This document shows positions 31,696-39,741 of a DNA stretch of 39,764 nt, one piece after another. The position numbers and the translations under genes are program-made. Source of the DNA: an uncultured beta proteobacterium. GTDB lineage: Bacteria > Pseudomonadota > Gammaproteobacteria > Burkholderiales > SG8-41. A model generated the notes under the pieces. The model was not told where the DNA came from. It searched no databases and worked only from the letters and a program-made list of their open reading frames with translations. Position 1 is the first letter of the stretch. Every line of letters starts with the position of its first letter. The DNA is taken from positions 1 through 39,764 of the forward strand of contig CAISYC010000003.1 in assembly GCA_903889565.1 (NCBI GenBank), read 5' to 3'.

Positions 31696-31738
31696 GCGGC
31701 GGGTCAACGGCGCGCCTGCGGCAGCCGTTGGATGTCGC

Positions 31739-32278
31739 ATGATCAAACCATTTCTGATCGGCGTCCTGTTCGCCCCGCTCGCGGCGTTCGCGCAAACCGC
31801 GGCACCGCTCGCCGCGAGCGGCACGGTGCAATACGCCTTTGCACCGAACCAGCATGCCGACAGCATGATCATCGCGGCGATCGATGAAGAGCGTTTGCAG
31901 GTGCTGGTGCAGGCCTACAGCTTCACCCACCGGCGCATCGCCGACGCGCTGGTGCGCGCGCGCCGGCGCGGTGTCGAGGTCGCGGTCGTCATCGATGGCG
32001 AACAGGCGCCGGGCGAGCCGGGCATTCTGCGCGAGCTTGCGCGCGGCGGTGTGCCGCTGCGATACGATGCCCGTCACGCCGCCGCGCACAACAAGATCAT
32101 GGTCATCGACGCGGCCGACGACCATTGCGCGGTGGTCACCGGCAGCTTCAATTTCACCTACGCCGCGCAGCAGCGCAATGCCGAAAACGCCCTGGTCCTG
32201 CGCGGCAATCCGGCGTTATGCGCGGCCTATTACGACAACTGGCGCCACCACTACACGCACGCCGCAGCGCGCCGCTAG
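31739..32278 (+). CDS. secreted phospholipase D-type nuclease
   Basis: The gene encodes 179 residues: a signal peptide to about residue 19 (AAFAQ), then one PLD half-domain with VQAYSFTHRRIADALVRA and the HKD motif H117-x-K119-x4-D124 (AHNKIMVIDAAD), closing with TGSFNFTYAAQQRNAEN. One HKD motif and this length match Nuc-type endonucleases, which work as homodimers. Exported, it could degrade DNA outside the cytosol; this is inference. It lies 43 bases after the methyltransferase gene. Confidence 0.85.
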   Translation: MIKPFLIGVLFAPLAAFAQTAAPLAASGTVQYAFAPNQHADSMIIAAIDEERLQVLVQAYSFTHRRIADALVRARRRGVEVAVVIDGEQAPGEPGILRELARGGVPLRYDARHAAAHNKIMVIDAADDHCAVVTGSFNFTYAAQQRNAENALVLRGNPALCAAYYDNWRHHYTHAAARR

Positions 32279-32332
32279 GCTGCAATGTACGCATGCTAGA
32301 ATCGTTGCACTCCGACTGAGGCCAGTTCTATC

Positions 32333-33622
32333 GTGCCGACCAATCTCGAATTGCTGCCGCTGACCGTGTGGCTGGAACTGCACGATGCGCAAGTCGTGTG
32401 GCAGATCGCGGCGCTGGCCGTGAGCCTGTTGCTGGCCGGCGGTTTTTCAATGTTTGCGCGCAGGCGGCTGACCGCAACGGATGCCGGCGACATCGAGCGC
32501 GGCATTGCCGGCATGGTGCGCCGGCTGGCCTTTCCGCTGTGCGGCCTGGCGCTGGTGCTCACCGCGCGCTGGGCATTGACCGATCATCACAGCGTCAGTC
32601 TGCTCAAGGTCGCAGTGCCCCTGCTCACCGCGCTGGCGATCATTCGCGCCTGCGCCTACATGCTCAAACTCGTGCTGCCGGCCGGCGGCACGCTGGCAGT
32701 TTTTGAACGCACAATCAGCTGGCTGGTGTGGACCGGGTTTGCGCTGCATGTGCTGGGCTTCGCGCCGGCGATCATCGATTTTTTCGACGACATCAACATT
32801 CATGTCGGCAAGCAGAAGATCTCGCTGCTGACCGTCGGCGAGGCCGCCGTCTGGATCGTCATCACACTGCTGCTGACGCTGTGGATCAGCCGGCTCGCCG
32901 AGGAGCGCTTGATGGCGGCGCAGCGCATGGAGATCACGCTGCGCGTCACGCTGGCGAAGCTGCTGCGCCCGCTGCTTGTGCTGTTCGCCCTGCTGATGGT
33001 GCTGCCGGCGGTGGGCATCGATCTTACCGCGCTGTCGGTGTTCGGCGGCGCGCTTGGTGTCGGCATCGGCTTCGGTCTGCAAAAGATCGCCAGCAACTAC
33101 ATCAGCGGCTTCATCATCCTGCTCGATCATTCGGTGAAGATCGGCGACATCGTGACGATCGAAAAAAACAACGGTCGCCTCAGCAAGATGACGGCACGCT
33201 ATGTGGTGGTGCGCAGCGCCGACGGCACCGAAGCGCTGATTCCGAACGAAACCGTGATCACCTCGACCGTTGTCAACCACTCCTACAGTGACACCCGCGT
33301 GTGCATCACGCTGCCGGTGCAGATCGGTTACAACAGCGATCTCGATGTGGCGACGCGGCTGCTGATCGAGGCTGCGCGCGCGCAACCGCGCGTTCTGGAG
33401 ACGCCCGAACCGCGGGTGCTCATCACCGCCTTCGGTGACAACGGGATCAATCTCGAACTCGGCGTCTGGATCGGCGATCCCGAGTTCGGCGGCGGCACCT
33501 TGCGCTCGGACATCTATTACGCGATCTGGCGCAGCTTCAAGGCCAACGGCATCGAAATCCCCTTCCCGCAACGCGAAGTCCGCCTGCTCGGCACGCCGCC
33601 CGCCGGCGCGCCGGCGGTCTGA
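32333..33622 (+). CDS. MscS-family mechanosensitive channel
   Basis: The gene encodes 429 residues with a GTG start. It has about five N-terminal hydrophobic helices, then the pore-lining TM3 and beta domain of MscS: SVFGGALGVGIGFGLQKIASNYISGFIILLDHSVKIGDIVTI, ending in the characteristic vestibule domain with TEALIPNETVITSTVVNHSYSD. The protein releases solutes on hypo-osmotic shock or moves ions. It is longer than E. coli MscS and resembles the larger MscS-like channels. It lies 54 bases after the PLD nuclease gene. Confidence 0.9.
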   Translation: MPTNLELLPLTVWLELHDAQVVWQIAALAVSLLLAGGFSMFARRRLTATDAGDIERGIAGMVRRLAFPLCGLALVLTARWALTDHHSVSLLKVAVPLLTALAIIRACAYMLKLVLPAGGTLAVFERTISWLVWTGFALHVLGFAPAIIDFFDDINIHVGKQKISLLTVGEAAVWIVITLLLTLWISRLAEERLMAAQRMEITLRVTLAKLLRPLLVLFALLMVLPAVGIDLTALSVFGGALGVGIGFGLQKIASNYISGFIILLDHSVKIGDIVTIEKNNGRLSKMTARYVVVRSADGTEALIPNETVITSTVVNHSYSDTRVCITLPVQIGYNSDLDVATRLLIEAARAQPRVLETPEPRVLITAFGDNGINLELGVWIGDPEFGGGTLRSDIYYAIWRSFKANGIEIPFPQREVRLLGTPPAGAPAV

Positions 33623-33713
33623 CAATCCGGCCCGAATACAACAACTTGCGCGACGGTTGGCCTACCGCCTGGGGGACGCTTGAAAACGGCCAAATAAGGC
33701 TTTGCAGGGTCTG

Positions 33714-33719
33714 TATACT
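33714..33719 (+). promoter_or_regulatory. possible -10 element TATACT upstream of the desaturase gene
   Basis: The hexamer TATACT is one base off the sigma-70 -10 consensus and lies 49 bases upstream of the ATG at 33768, in the only non-coding stretch before the gene. No good -35 hexamer stands at the right distance, so the call is weak. Confidence 0.3.
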
Positions 33720-33767
33720 TCGGTAGACTGCCGCCCAATATTCCCCCTCATAACAAACAAAACTTCC

Positions 33768-34946
33768 ATGTATTCAGGCCTATTCGTTCTTCCCTGGTGG
33801 GGCTACATCGCCGTCACCCTGGCGCTGACCCACGTCACCATTGCCGCCGTGACCATCTATTTGCACCGGTATTCGGCGCATCGCGCGCTCGATTTGCATC
33901 CGGTCGTCAGCCATTTTTTCCGCTTCTGGCTGTGGATGACCACCGGCATGGAAACGAAGGAATGGACCGCGGTCCATCGCAAGCACCACGCGCGCTGCGA
34001 AACCGCGGATGATCCGCACAGCCCGCAGATCTTCGGCATCAACAAAGTCATGTGGGAGGGTGCCGACCTCTACAAACTCGAGGCGAAGAACGCCGAGACG
34101 CTGGAAAAATTCGGCCAGGGCACGCCAGACGACTGGATGGAACGCAATGTGTATTCGGCGCATTCGGTGGCCGGTATCGCGCTCATGATGATCATCGACT
34201 TCGCGCTGTTCGGCTTCATCGGCCTGACGATCTGGGCGGTGCAGATGATGTGGATTCCGGTGTTCGCCGCGGGCGTCATCAACGGCATCGGCCATTACTG
34301 GGGCTACCGCAACTTTCAGGCCGAGGATGCGAGTCGCAACATCGTGCCCTGGGGCATCCTGATCGGCGGCGAGGAACTGCACAACAACCACCATGCCTAT
34401 CCGTCGTCGGCCCAGCTGTCGAACAAATGGTGGGAATTCGATATCGGCTGGATGTACATCCGGATCATGGAAACCGCGGGGCTTGCCCGCGTCAAGAAGG
34501 TGGCGCCGAAGCTGACTCTCGCCGGCAGCAAGGCGCTGTGCGATCAGGACACGCTGCAGGCCATCGTGCTGAGCCGCTACGAGGTGCTGACCAAGTATGC
34601 GCGCTCGCTCAAACAAACCTGCACCGAGGAACTTGTCCGGCTGCGCAGCGCGCACGACCTGCGCGTGGACCGCAAGTCGGTGCGCCGGCTGCTCGACAGC
34701 GATGCGCGCAAGCTCTCGGCATTCGACCGCGAACGCGTCGCCGAGATGCTCTCCAGCAGCAAGAAGCTGGAGACCGTCTATTCGATGCGCGAGGAATTGA
34801 CCGCGCTGTGGCAGCGTTCGTCGGCGACCAAGGAACAGCTGGTGCGCGAACTCGAGGACTGGTGCCGCCGCGCCGAGGCCAGCGGCATCGTCGCTCTGCA
34901 GGATTTTTCGCTGCGCCTGCGCCGCTTCCGTCTCGCCCGCAACTGA
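33768..34946 (+). CDS. acyl-CoA/phospholipid fatty acid desaturase with transposase-like C-terminal tail
   Basis: The gene encodes 392 residues from the ATG at 33768. The first 250 residues form a Δ9-type membrane desaturase: four hydrophobic segments and three His boxes, HRYSAHR (H-x4-H), HRKHH (H-x2-HH) and ELHNNHHAYP (H-x2-HH), binding the di-iron centre. From about residue 270 there is a helical, charged tail. It ends DWCRRAEASGIVALQDF-SLRLRRFR and resembles the C-terminus of ISL3-family transposases (L-x-x-W-x-x-R-A-x-A-S-G-I). Standard bacterial desaturases lack it. The tail is also known from other betaproteobacterial desaturases to my recollection; I cannot verify that here. Confidence 0.85.
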   Translation: MYSGLFVLPWWGYIAVTLALTHVTIAAVTIYLHRYSAHRALDLHPVVSHFFRFWLWMTTGMETKEWTAVHRKHHARCETADDPHSPQIFGINKVMWEGADLYKLEAKNAETLEKFGQGTPDDWMERNVYSAHSVAGIALMMIIDFALFGFIGLTIWAVQMMWIPVFAAGVINGIGHYWGYRNFQAEDASRNIVPWGILIGGEELHNNHHAYPSSAQLSNKWWEFDIGWMYIRIMETAGLARVKKVAPKLTLAGSKALCDQDTLQAIVLSRYEVLTKYARSLKQTCTEELVRLRSAHDLRVDRKSVRRLLDSDARKLSAFDRERVAEMLSSSKKLETVYSMREELTALWQRSSATKEQLVRELEDWCRRAEASGIVALQDFSLRLRRFRLARN

Positions 34947-34961
34947 GCGGGTAAACGGAAA

Positions 34962-35015
34962 AACCGTCCACCATAAAAAAGCCCGCTCGCGCGGGCTTTT
35001 TTATGGTGGACGGTT
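34962..35015. terminator. bidirectional terminator: perfect 25-bp inverted repeat, 4-nt loop
   Basis: The left arm (34962-34986) and right arm (34991-35015) are perfectly complementary, with the loop TCGC. Within the arms a GCCCGC/GCGGGC core is flanked by AAAAAA and TTTTTT, giving an intrinsic terminator in both directions. It sits 15 bases after the desaturase stop and 6 bases after the rpmG stop on the other strand, so it serves both converging transcripts. The arms extend about 13 bp beyond the usual core and T run. Confidence 0.93.
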
Positions 35016-35021
35016 GTCGTC

Positions 35022-35177
35022 CTACTTGATCTTCGTTTCCTTGTAGAGCACATGCTTGCGCGCGACCGGATCGAATTTCTTCACTTCCATCTTGTCGGGC
35101 GTGGTGCGCTTGTTCTTGGTCGTGGTGTAGAAATGACCGGTGCCGGCGCTGGATTCAAGTTTGATTTTTTCACGCAT
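35022..35177 (-). CDS. rpmG: 50S ribosomal protein L33
   Basis: The gene encodes 51 residues beginning [20 protein letters not shown] and ending [19 protein letters not shown], the standard L33 sequence of the form without the Cys zinc pairs. It is the small large-subunit protein near the E site. It lies 11 bases after rpmB on the same strand. The strong bidirectional hairpin follows. Confidence 0.97.
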   Translation of the reverse strand: MREKIKLESSAGTGHFYTTTKNKRTTPDKMEVKKFDPVARKHVLYKETKIK

Positions 35178-35188
35178 GATCGGATCCC

Positions 35189-35425
35189 TTAGATCTTTTC
35201 GCCGCGCGCGCGCATTTCGGCGATCACGACATCGATGCCCTTCTTGTCGATGGTGCGCAGACCGGCTCCGGACACGCGCATGCGCACCCAGCGGTTCTCG
35301 CTCTCGACCCAGAAACGGCGCGACTGCAGATTCGGCAGAAAGCGACGATGCGTTTTGTTATTGGCGTGGGAAACGTGGTTCCCGTACTGCGGCTTCTTGC
35401 CGGTGATCTCACATACGCGCGACAT
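35189..35425 (-). CDS. rpmB: 50S ribosomal protein L28
   Basis: The gene encodes 78 residues: [34 protein letters not shown] at the N-terminus and [30 protein letters not shown] toward the end, standard for L28. It heads the rpmB-rpmG operon. A sigma-70 promoter is visible 30-60 bases upstream. Confidence 0.97.
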   Translation of the reverse strand: MSRVCEITGKKPQYGNHVSHANNKTHRRFLPNLQSRRFWVESENRWVRMRVSGAGLRTIDKKGIDVVIAEMRARGEKI

Positions 35426-35456
35426 GATGCAACTCCGGAAAATCAAAAGAGGCGCG

Positions 35457-35485
35457 ATTCTACACCATTTTTCCGATTTTCCCAA
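35457..35485 (-). promoter_or_regulatory. sigma-70 promoter of rpmB-rpmG
   Basis: On the minus strand, TTGGGA (35480-35485) and TAGAAT (35457-35462) are separated by exactly 17 bases. The -10 element ends 31 bases before the rpmB ATG, leaving a short leader. Confidence 0.7.
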
Positions 35486-35693
35486 CCCAATTCAATTGGC
35501 GGCAGCTATATAAATCAATTACTTGCGAACGGAATCCGCTCCGCAGCGCGTGCCACCCCAGGCCGGACGAACGATTGCCACCGCGCTTGCCGAGGTTTTA
35601 GGACTCGGCTACCCTCATTCCGTCACGCAGTTCAACCCCAATAAAGTCCCCCGCATCCATGGCGCGAGGCGGATTACAGGCGAGGAGATTCAC

Positions 35694-36683
35694 ATGGAAA
35701 AATCCGCTCGGGCGGCCATCGCCCCGGTTCTGTTTGCCGTCCTGTTTACGACGGCAATTACCGCGACCAATGCCGGCGCCCAGGGTGCCGGCGGTCGCTC
35801 CGTCACGCAGGGCCTGGCCACCAAGACCATCGACAATCTCTACGTCTGTCCGGCCAAGGTCGCCAATTACCGCATCAGCGCGGTCGGCACCATCAGCTCA
35901 CAGGACGGCAAGGTGTGGACGGTGCCGGCAGAGACGGCGTTTCAAACCGGCCCGAAGGGACCCGACCTCTACAATGAGTGCACCGGCGTCACGCCGTCGA
36001 AGACCGCCGAAGTATCCGACGCCAGGGTGCCGGTAACCGTGATCGATCCCGACGGCGAGGTCATCACCGGCTATATCGTCGCCGACAATTATTTCGAGTT
36101 CTACGTCAACGGCAAACTGGTCGCGGTCGATCCGGTGACCTATACGCCGTTCAATTCGGTCATCGTCAAATTCAAGGCGAAACGCCCTATCACCTACGCC
36201 TTCAAGCTGGTCGACTGGGAGGAAGACCTCGGCCTCGGCACCGAAATCAACTTCGGCCAGAAATTCAAGTTCTACCAGGGAGACGGCGGCCTCATCGCCC
36301 GTTTCAGCGACGGCACCGTGACCGACAGTTCGTGGAAGGCGCAGTCTTTCTATATAGCGCCGCTGAAAAACCCCGACGACGTGATCGAAAAAGGCAACGA
36401 GCACGACACCACCAAGCTCGGTCGCATCCACCCGCATGCGCCGGCGCCCGGCTGCGAAGACAAATGCTTTGCCGTGCACTACCCGATCCCGGCCAACTGG
36501 GCAGCACCGTCGTTCGACGATTCGAAATGGCCGCGCGCCTACGAATACACCGATGAAGACATCGGCGTGACCTCGGTCAAGGGCTACACGAATTTTCCGG
36601 AACTGTTCGACGGTTCGCGCTGGATCTGGTCGCTTAATCTGGTGTTCGACAATCTGGTGCTGGCGCGCAAGACCGTGCGCTAG
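35694..36683 (+). CDS. secreted protein of unknown function
   Basis: The start at 35694 follows GAGGAG by 7 bases and gives 329 residues. A signal peptide ends at about residue 30 (NAGAQ). The mature part is beta-rich: a VYVCPAK-like start (LYVCPAKVANYRISAVG), VTVIDPDGEVITGYIVADNYFEFYVNGKLVAVDPV, a VKFKAKRPITYAFKLVDWEEDLGLG stretch, and GSRWIWSLNLVFDNLVLARKTVR at the end. Four Cys are present (NECTG, GCEDKCF). The middle and end recall jelly-roll or galactose-binding-like domains (N-G-x-x-V-A-x-D, W-I-W-S-x-N, D-N-x-V-L-x-R). No catalytic motif is visible; a carbohydrate-binding role is a guess. Confidence 0.75.
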   Translation: MEKSARAAIAPVLFAVLFTTAITATNAGAQGAGGRSVTQGLATKTIDNLYVCPAKVANYRISAVGTISSQDGKVWTVPAETAFQTGPKGPDLYNECTGVTPSKTAEVSDARVPVTVIDPDGEVITGYIVADNYFEFYVNGKLVAVDPVTYTPFNSVIVKFKAKRPITYAFKLVDWEEDLGLGTEINFGQKFKFYQGDGGLIARFSDGTVTDSSWKAQSFYIAPLKNPDDVIEKGNEHDTTKLGRIHPHAPAPGCEDKCFAVHYPIPANWAAPSFDDSKWPRAYEYTDEDIGVTSVKGYTNFPELFDGSRWIWSLNLVFDNLVLARKTVR

Positions 36684-36714
36684 CGAGCGCTTTGGCACAC
36701 GCCGCCCCGGGAAA

Positions 36715-37680
36715 TCAGCTGCCGAGAACCTGCGCGCGGTACCAGGCAACGTAGTCATCGAGCAATCGCGGCATCGGATACTGCGGCTCGTAGCCGAGGA
36801 TTTTGCGCGCACGGCTGATGTCGGCCGGCTTCCAGTCGCCGCCGCTCCAGGTCGAGCCCGGCGGCTGCGCCTCGATGCGGGTTTGCACGCCGGGAATCGC
36901 GCGCGCCAGTTCAGCAGCGAGTTCCGCCGGTTCGAATATGCGCCCCATCGTGATGTTGAAGACGCCGCTGCCGAGCGAGGCCACACGCAGCGCCTGCACC
37001 GTCGCCATTGCAGCGTCCTTCGAATACACCCATTCCATCGCCGTGCCGGGCACCACCGCCTCGCGGCCGTTGACGGCGTTCTCGACCATCGCGCGGAAAA
37101 TGCCGCTGGGGCCGCCACCGCCGGGGCCGCTCCACGGGCCCGCCACCGGGCAGTAACGCAATGCCGCGAACTCGATGCCGAAACTTTTCGTGTAATTGAG
37201 ACCGATGCTTTCGACCGCCTGCTTGGTCGAGGCGTAGAACGTATTGGGTCGCGGCACCGCTTCTTCCCTCGACAAATCCCCGCCGTCGCCGCCACCGCTC
37301 TGATAGCGGTTAAGCACGCTCGAGCTCGATGCGACCACGCGCCCGATGCCGTGAATACGCGCCGTCTCCATCACATTGGCAAGACCCATGATGTTCAATT
37401 CGATTGCCGCATAGGGGTTCTTCTGCGCGCCCAGCGTCAGCAGCGGGTAGGCGGCGGTATGCACGATTGCGGTGATGTTGCCGCGCGCCAGCGCCGCGCT
37501 CAGGGTCAGCGGCCGCAGCACGTCGCCTTCGATCAAATCGATTTTGCCGAGATCGACGATTTTCGCCAGCACCTCGCGCTGCAAGCGCTGATCCATCACC
37601 AGCGGACGCTCGCCCGCATCGGTGAGTATCCTTGCCACCTGAGAACCGACGAGGCCCGCGCCGATAATCAAAACCGTCAT
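36715..37680 (-). CDS. NAD-dependent epimerase/dehydratase (extended SDR)
   Basis: The gene encodes 321 residues. The Rossmann N-terminus VLIIGAGLVGSQVARIL gives G-x-G-x-x-G; ASSSSVL holds the catalytic Ser and FYASTKQ the Y-x-x-x-K pair; RYCPVAGPW is the following substrate segment. This is an extended SDR acting on a nucleotide sugar or similar ketone/alcohol. It is divergent from the Bug gene at 37806 by 125 bases, and converges on the secreted-protein gene at 35694. The pairing with a Bug protein suggests use of a transported sugar or acid, which is inference. Confidence 0.88.
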   Translation of the reverse strand: MTVLIIGAGLVGSQVARILTDAGERPLVMDQRLQREVLAKIVDLGKIDLIEGDVLRPLTLSAALARGNITAIVHTAAYPLLTLGAQKNPYAAIELNIMGLANVMETARIHGIGRVVASSSSVLNRYQSGGGDGGDLSREEAVPRPNTFYASTKQAVESIGLNYTKSFGIEFAALRYCPVAGPWSGPGGGGPSGIFRAMVENAVNGREAVVPGTAMEWVYSKDAAMATVQALRVASLGSGVFNITMGRIFEPAELAAELARAIPGVQTRIEAQPPGSTWSGGDWKPADISRARKILGYEPQYPMPRLLDDYVAWYRAQVLGS

Positions 37681-37805
37681 GCCATCTCCCCGGACTGCGC
37701 CGTTCGCGGCAGTTCGCCGCGATGCGCGCGACCGTCAGTATAATGCCGCGCACTGCATTGCTGCCTTCGAGCAACGACGGCAAACCGGTCCGGAGGAAAT
37801 ATCGA

Positions 37806-38774
37806 ATGTCCTGCACGCGCCTGTCCCGATGGCTTGGACTCGTCATCGCCGCGCTCGCAACGCTCACCTCGGCACAAAACTATCCATCGCGCCCGATCCG
37901 GCTGATGGTGCCCTACGGCGCCGGCAGCATCGGCGACATCACCGCGCGCATCGTCACCCAGAAAATGTCGGAGAACATGGGCCAGGGCATCGTCGTCGAT
38001 AACCGGCCGAGCGCCGGATTGATCGTCGCCTCGGTGGCCGCCGCCAAGTCCGAGCCCGACGGCTACACGCTGCTGCACACCGGTAACGGCGCTGCGCTGA
38101 CCGTATCGATGTTCAAAGAGCTGCCCTACGACATCGTCAAGGACTTCGCCCCGTTGTCAACGCTGGGCTTTTTCGACATCGTCGTCATCGCCGCGCCGGA
38201 CTCGAAATTCAACTCGTTTGCCGAAGCGATTGCCTACGCCAAAAGCAATCCGAACAAACTCGACATCGGTTCGCTCAACATCGGCAGCACGCAGTATCTG
38301 GCGATCGAATTATTCAAGACCATGGGCAGCCTGCGCGCGCAAACCATCCCCTACAAAGCACCGGCAGCGGCCATCGCAGGGCTGCGCGGCGGGGAAGTCC
38401 AGATCGTGTTCGAAAGCCTCGGCGCGGTGATCGGCCAGCTTCGCGCCAATACCGTGAAGGCGCTCGCGGTCGCCGCCAACAAACGCTCGGCCCTGCTGCC
38501 TACAGTGCCGACCATCGCCGAGAGCGGCGTCGCCGGCTACCACGCTGCGTCGTGGGCGGCCTTCGTCGCGCCGGCCCATACGCCGCAGCCGATCATCCTG
38601 CGCCTCAATCGCGAAATTAACGCCGCGCTCGCCACACCCGAAGTCAAACAGCGCATGCTAGATGTCGGCGTCGAGGCGCGCGGCAGCACACCGGAACAAT
38701 TGCGCGACCTGATGGCATCCGAAATCGCCAAATGGAAGGAAGTAATCGACCGCGCGGGCATTCCGAAGCAGTAG
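37806..38774 (+). CDS. Bug/TctC-family substrate-binding protein
   Basis: The start at 37806 follows GGAGGAAA and yields 322 residues; an upstream ATG at 37722 lacks this support. A signal peptide ends at LTSAQ (about 23). Bug hallmarks are YPSRPIRLMVPYGAGSIGD, VVDNRPSAG, PDGYTLLHTGN, DIGSLNIGSTQ, and QTIPYKAPAAA. The GAGSIGD and SLNIGST loops differ from the other three Bug proteins here, so the ligand probably differs. It is divergent from the epimerase gene. Confidence 0.9.
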   Translation: MSCTRLSRWLGLVIAALATLTSAQNYPSRPIRLMVPYGAGSIGDITARIVTQKMSENMGQGIVVDNRPSAGLIVASVAAAKSEPDGYTLLHTGNGAALTVSMFKELPYDIVKDFAPLSTLGFFDIVVIAAPDSKFNSFAEAIAYAKSNPNKLDIGSLNIGSTQYLAIELFKTMGSLRAQTIPYKAPAAAIAGLRGGEVQIVFESLGAVIGQLRANTVKALAVAANKRSALLPTVPTIAESGVAGYHAASWAAFVAPAHTPQPIILRLNREINAALATPEVKQRMLDVGVEARGSTPEQLRDLMASEIAKWKEVIDRAGIPKQ

Positions 38775-38790
38775 GCAGAATCCCGGAACC

Positions 38791-39642
38791 TCACTTCCAG
38801 GCGGTCGCCAGTCGTGCCGCGCCTGCCACCAGGCCCAAGCCATCCGTTCGCCCGGAAAAATACCGCCGGTTCAGCGCCCCGGCATCCAGAAACTCCCAGC
38901 GTTCAAACCCCGCCCGCCTGCATTCTCCGGCGATCTCTTCTTCGGTAAAGAAGAGCGTTAACGGCTCCCCCGCGGCGGCGACCCGCTTCGCCAAACCATC
39001 CAGCGCGATTTGTTCGGTTGCTGCCAATGATTCACGCGGCAACGAGAAATCAAAACTCACCGCGCTGCCACCTGAACCGCCGCCGATCGCTTGCATGGTT
39101 TTGCGGAATCCCGCGATAGTCAGATACATCGTTACGCCCAGCCAACTGAAAAATCCCGGCCGGCTCCGATCAAATCCGGCCGCCATCAACTCATCCGCCA
39201 AATTCATCGTGTCGAAGTCCACCGGCACAAAATGCAGGTTTTCCGGCGCTGCAATTCCCGCTTGCCGCAGCAATTCCCGCTTCCACGCCTGCGTCGCAGG
39301 GAAGTCAACCTCATACACATTCAAATCTGCATTCGCATTTCTGCAACCAAAGGTATCCAGCCCGGCACCGAGCACCACATACTGTCGCAAACCGCTCTTC
39401 ACCGACCGCGCCAGCTCATCCTCGGCATACCGGCTGCGCCCGACCATGTAAGAGCGAAACGCCTTCGACACCGCATGCTTCGAGCGTTTGATCTCATAGT
39501 TATGTCCGCCAATGGCCAGCAAGGGCTCCACAATCTTCACTGCCAGCGCATCATCAAAGACCAGCGGACGATCAATCATCTGGTGTGCCGCGCGACGCAT
39601 TGCCACCCGCATTGCTGTCTTGCTCGCCTGCCCGTTCTCCAT
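38791..39642 (-). CDS. TIGR00027-family SAM-dependent methyltransferase (leucine carboxyl methyltransferase fold)
   Basis: The gene encodes 283 residues with the marks of the family: RSRYAEDEL then YVVLGAGLDTFGCR (SAM-binding motif I, about 88-101), YEVDFPATQAWKR with the motif II acidic pair, FVPVDFDT, and WLGVTMYLT. The family includes putative O-methyltransferases of many soil bacteria. The target is not known. It converges on the Bug gene at 37806 with 16 bases between. Confidence 0.9.
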   Translation of the reverse strand: MENGQASKTAMRVAMRRAAHQMIDRPLVFDDALAVKIVEPLLAIGGHNYEIKRSKHAVSKAFRSYMVGRSRYAEDELARSVKSGLRQYVVLGAGLDTFGCRNANADLNVYEVDFPATQAWKRELLRQAGIAAPENLHFVPVDFDTMNLADELMAAGFDRSRPGFFSWLGVTMYLTIAGFRKTMQAIGGGSGGSAVSFDFSLPRESLAATEQIALDGLAKRVAAAGEPLTLFFTEEEIAGECRRAGFERWEFLDAGALNRRYFSGRTDGLGLVAGAARLATAWK

Positions 39643-39741
39643 AGTCCTGCTTTACTCAATCAAAACTGTGAAACGAACAGGAAATTCAAACCACCTTGCC
39701 CCCGCCAGACTCTATCTGTGCACCGTTACGCGGTCAATCGC

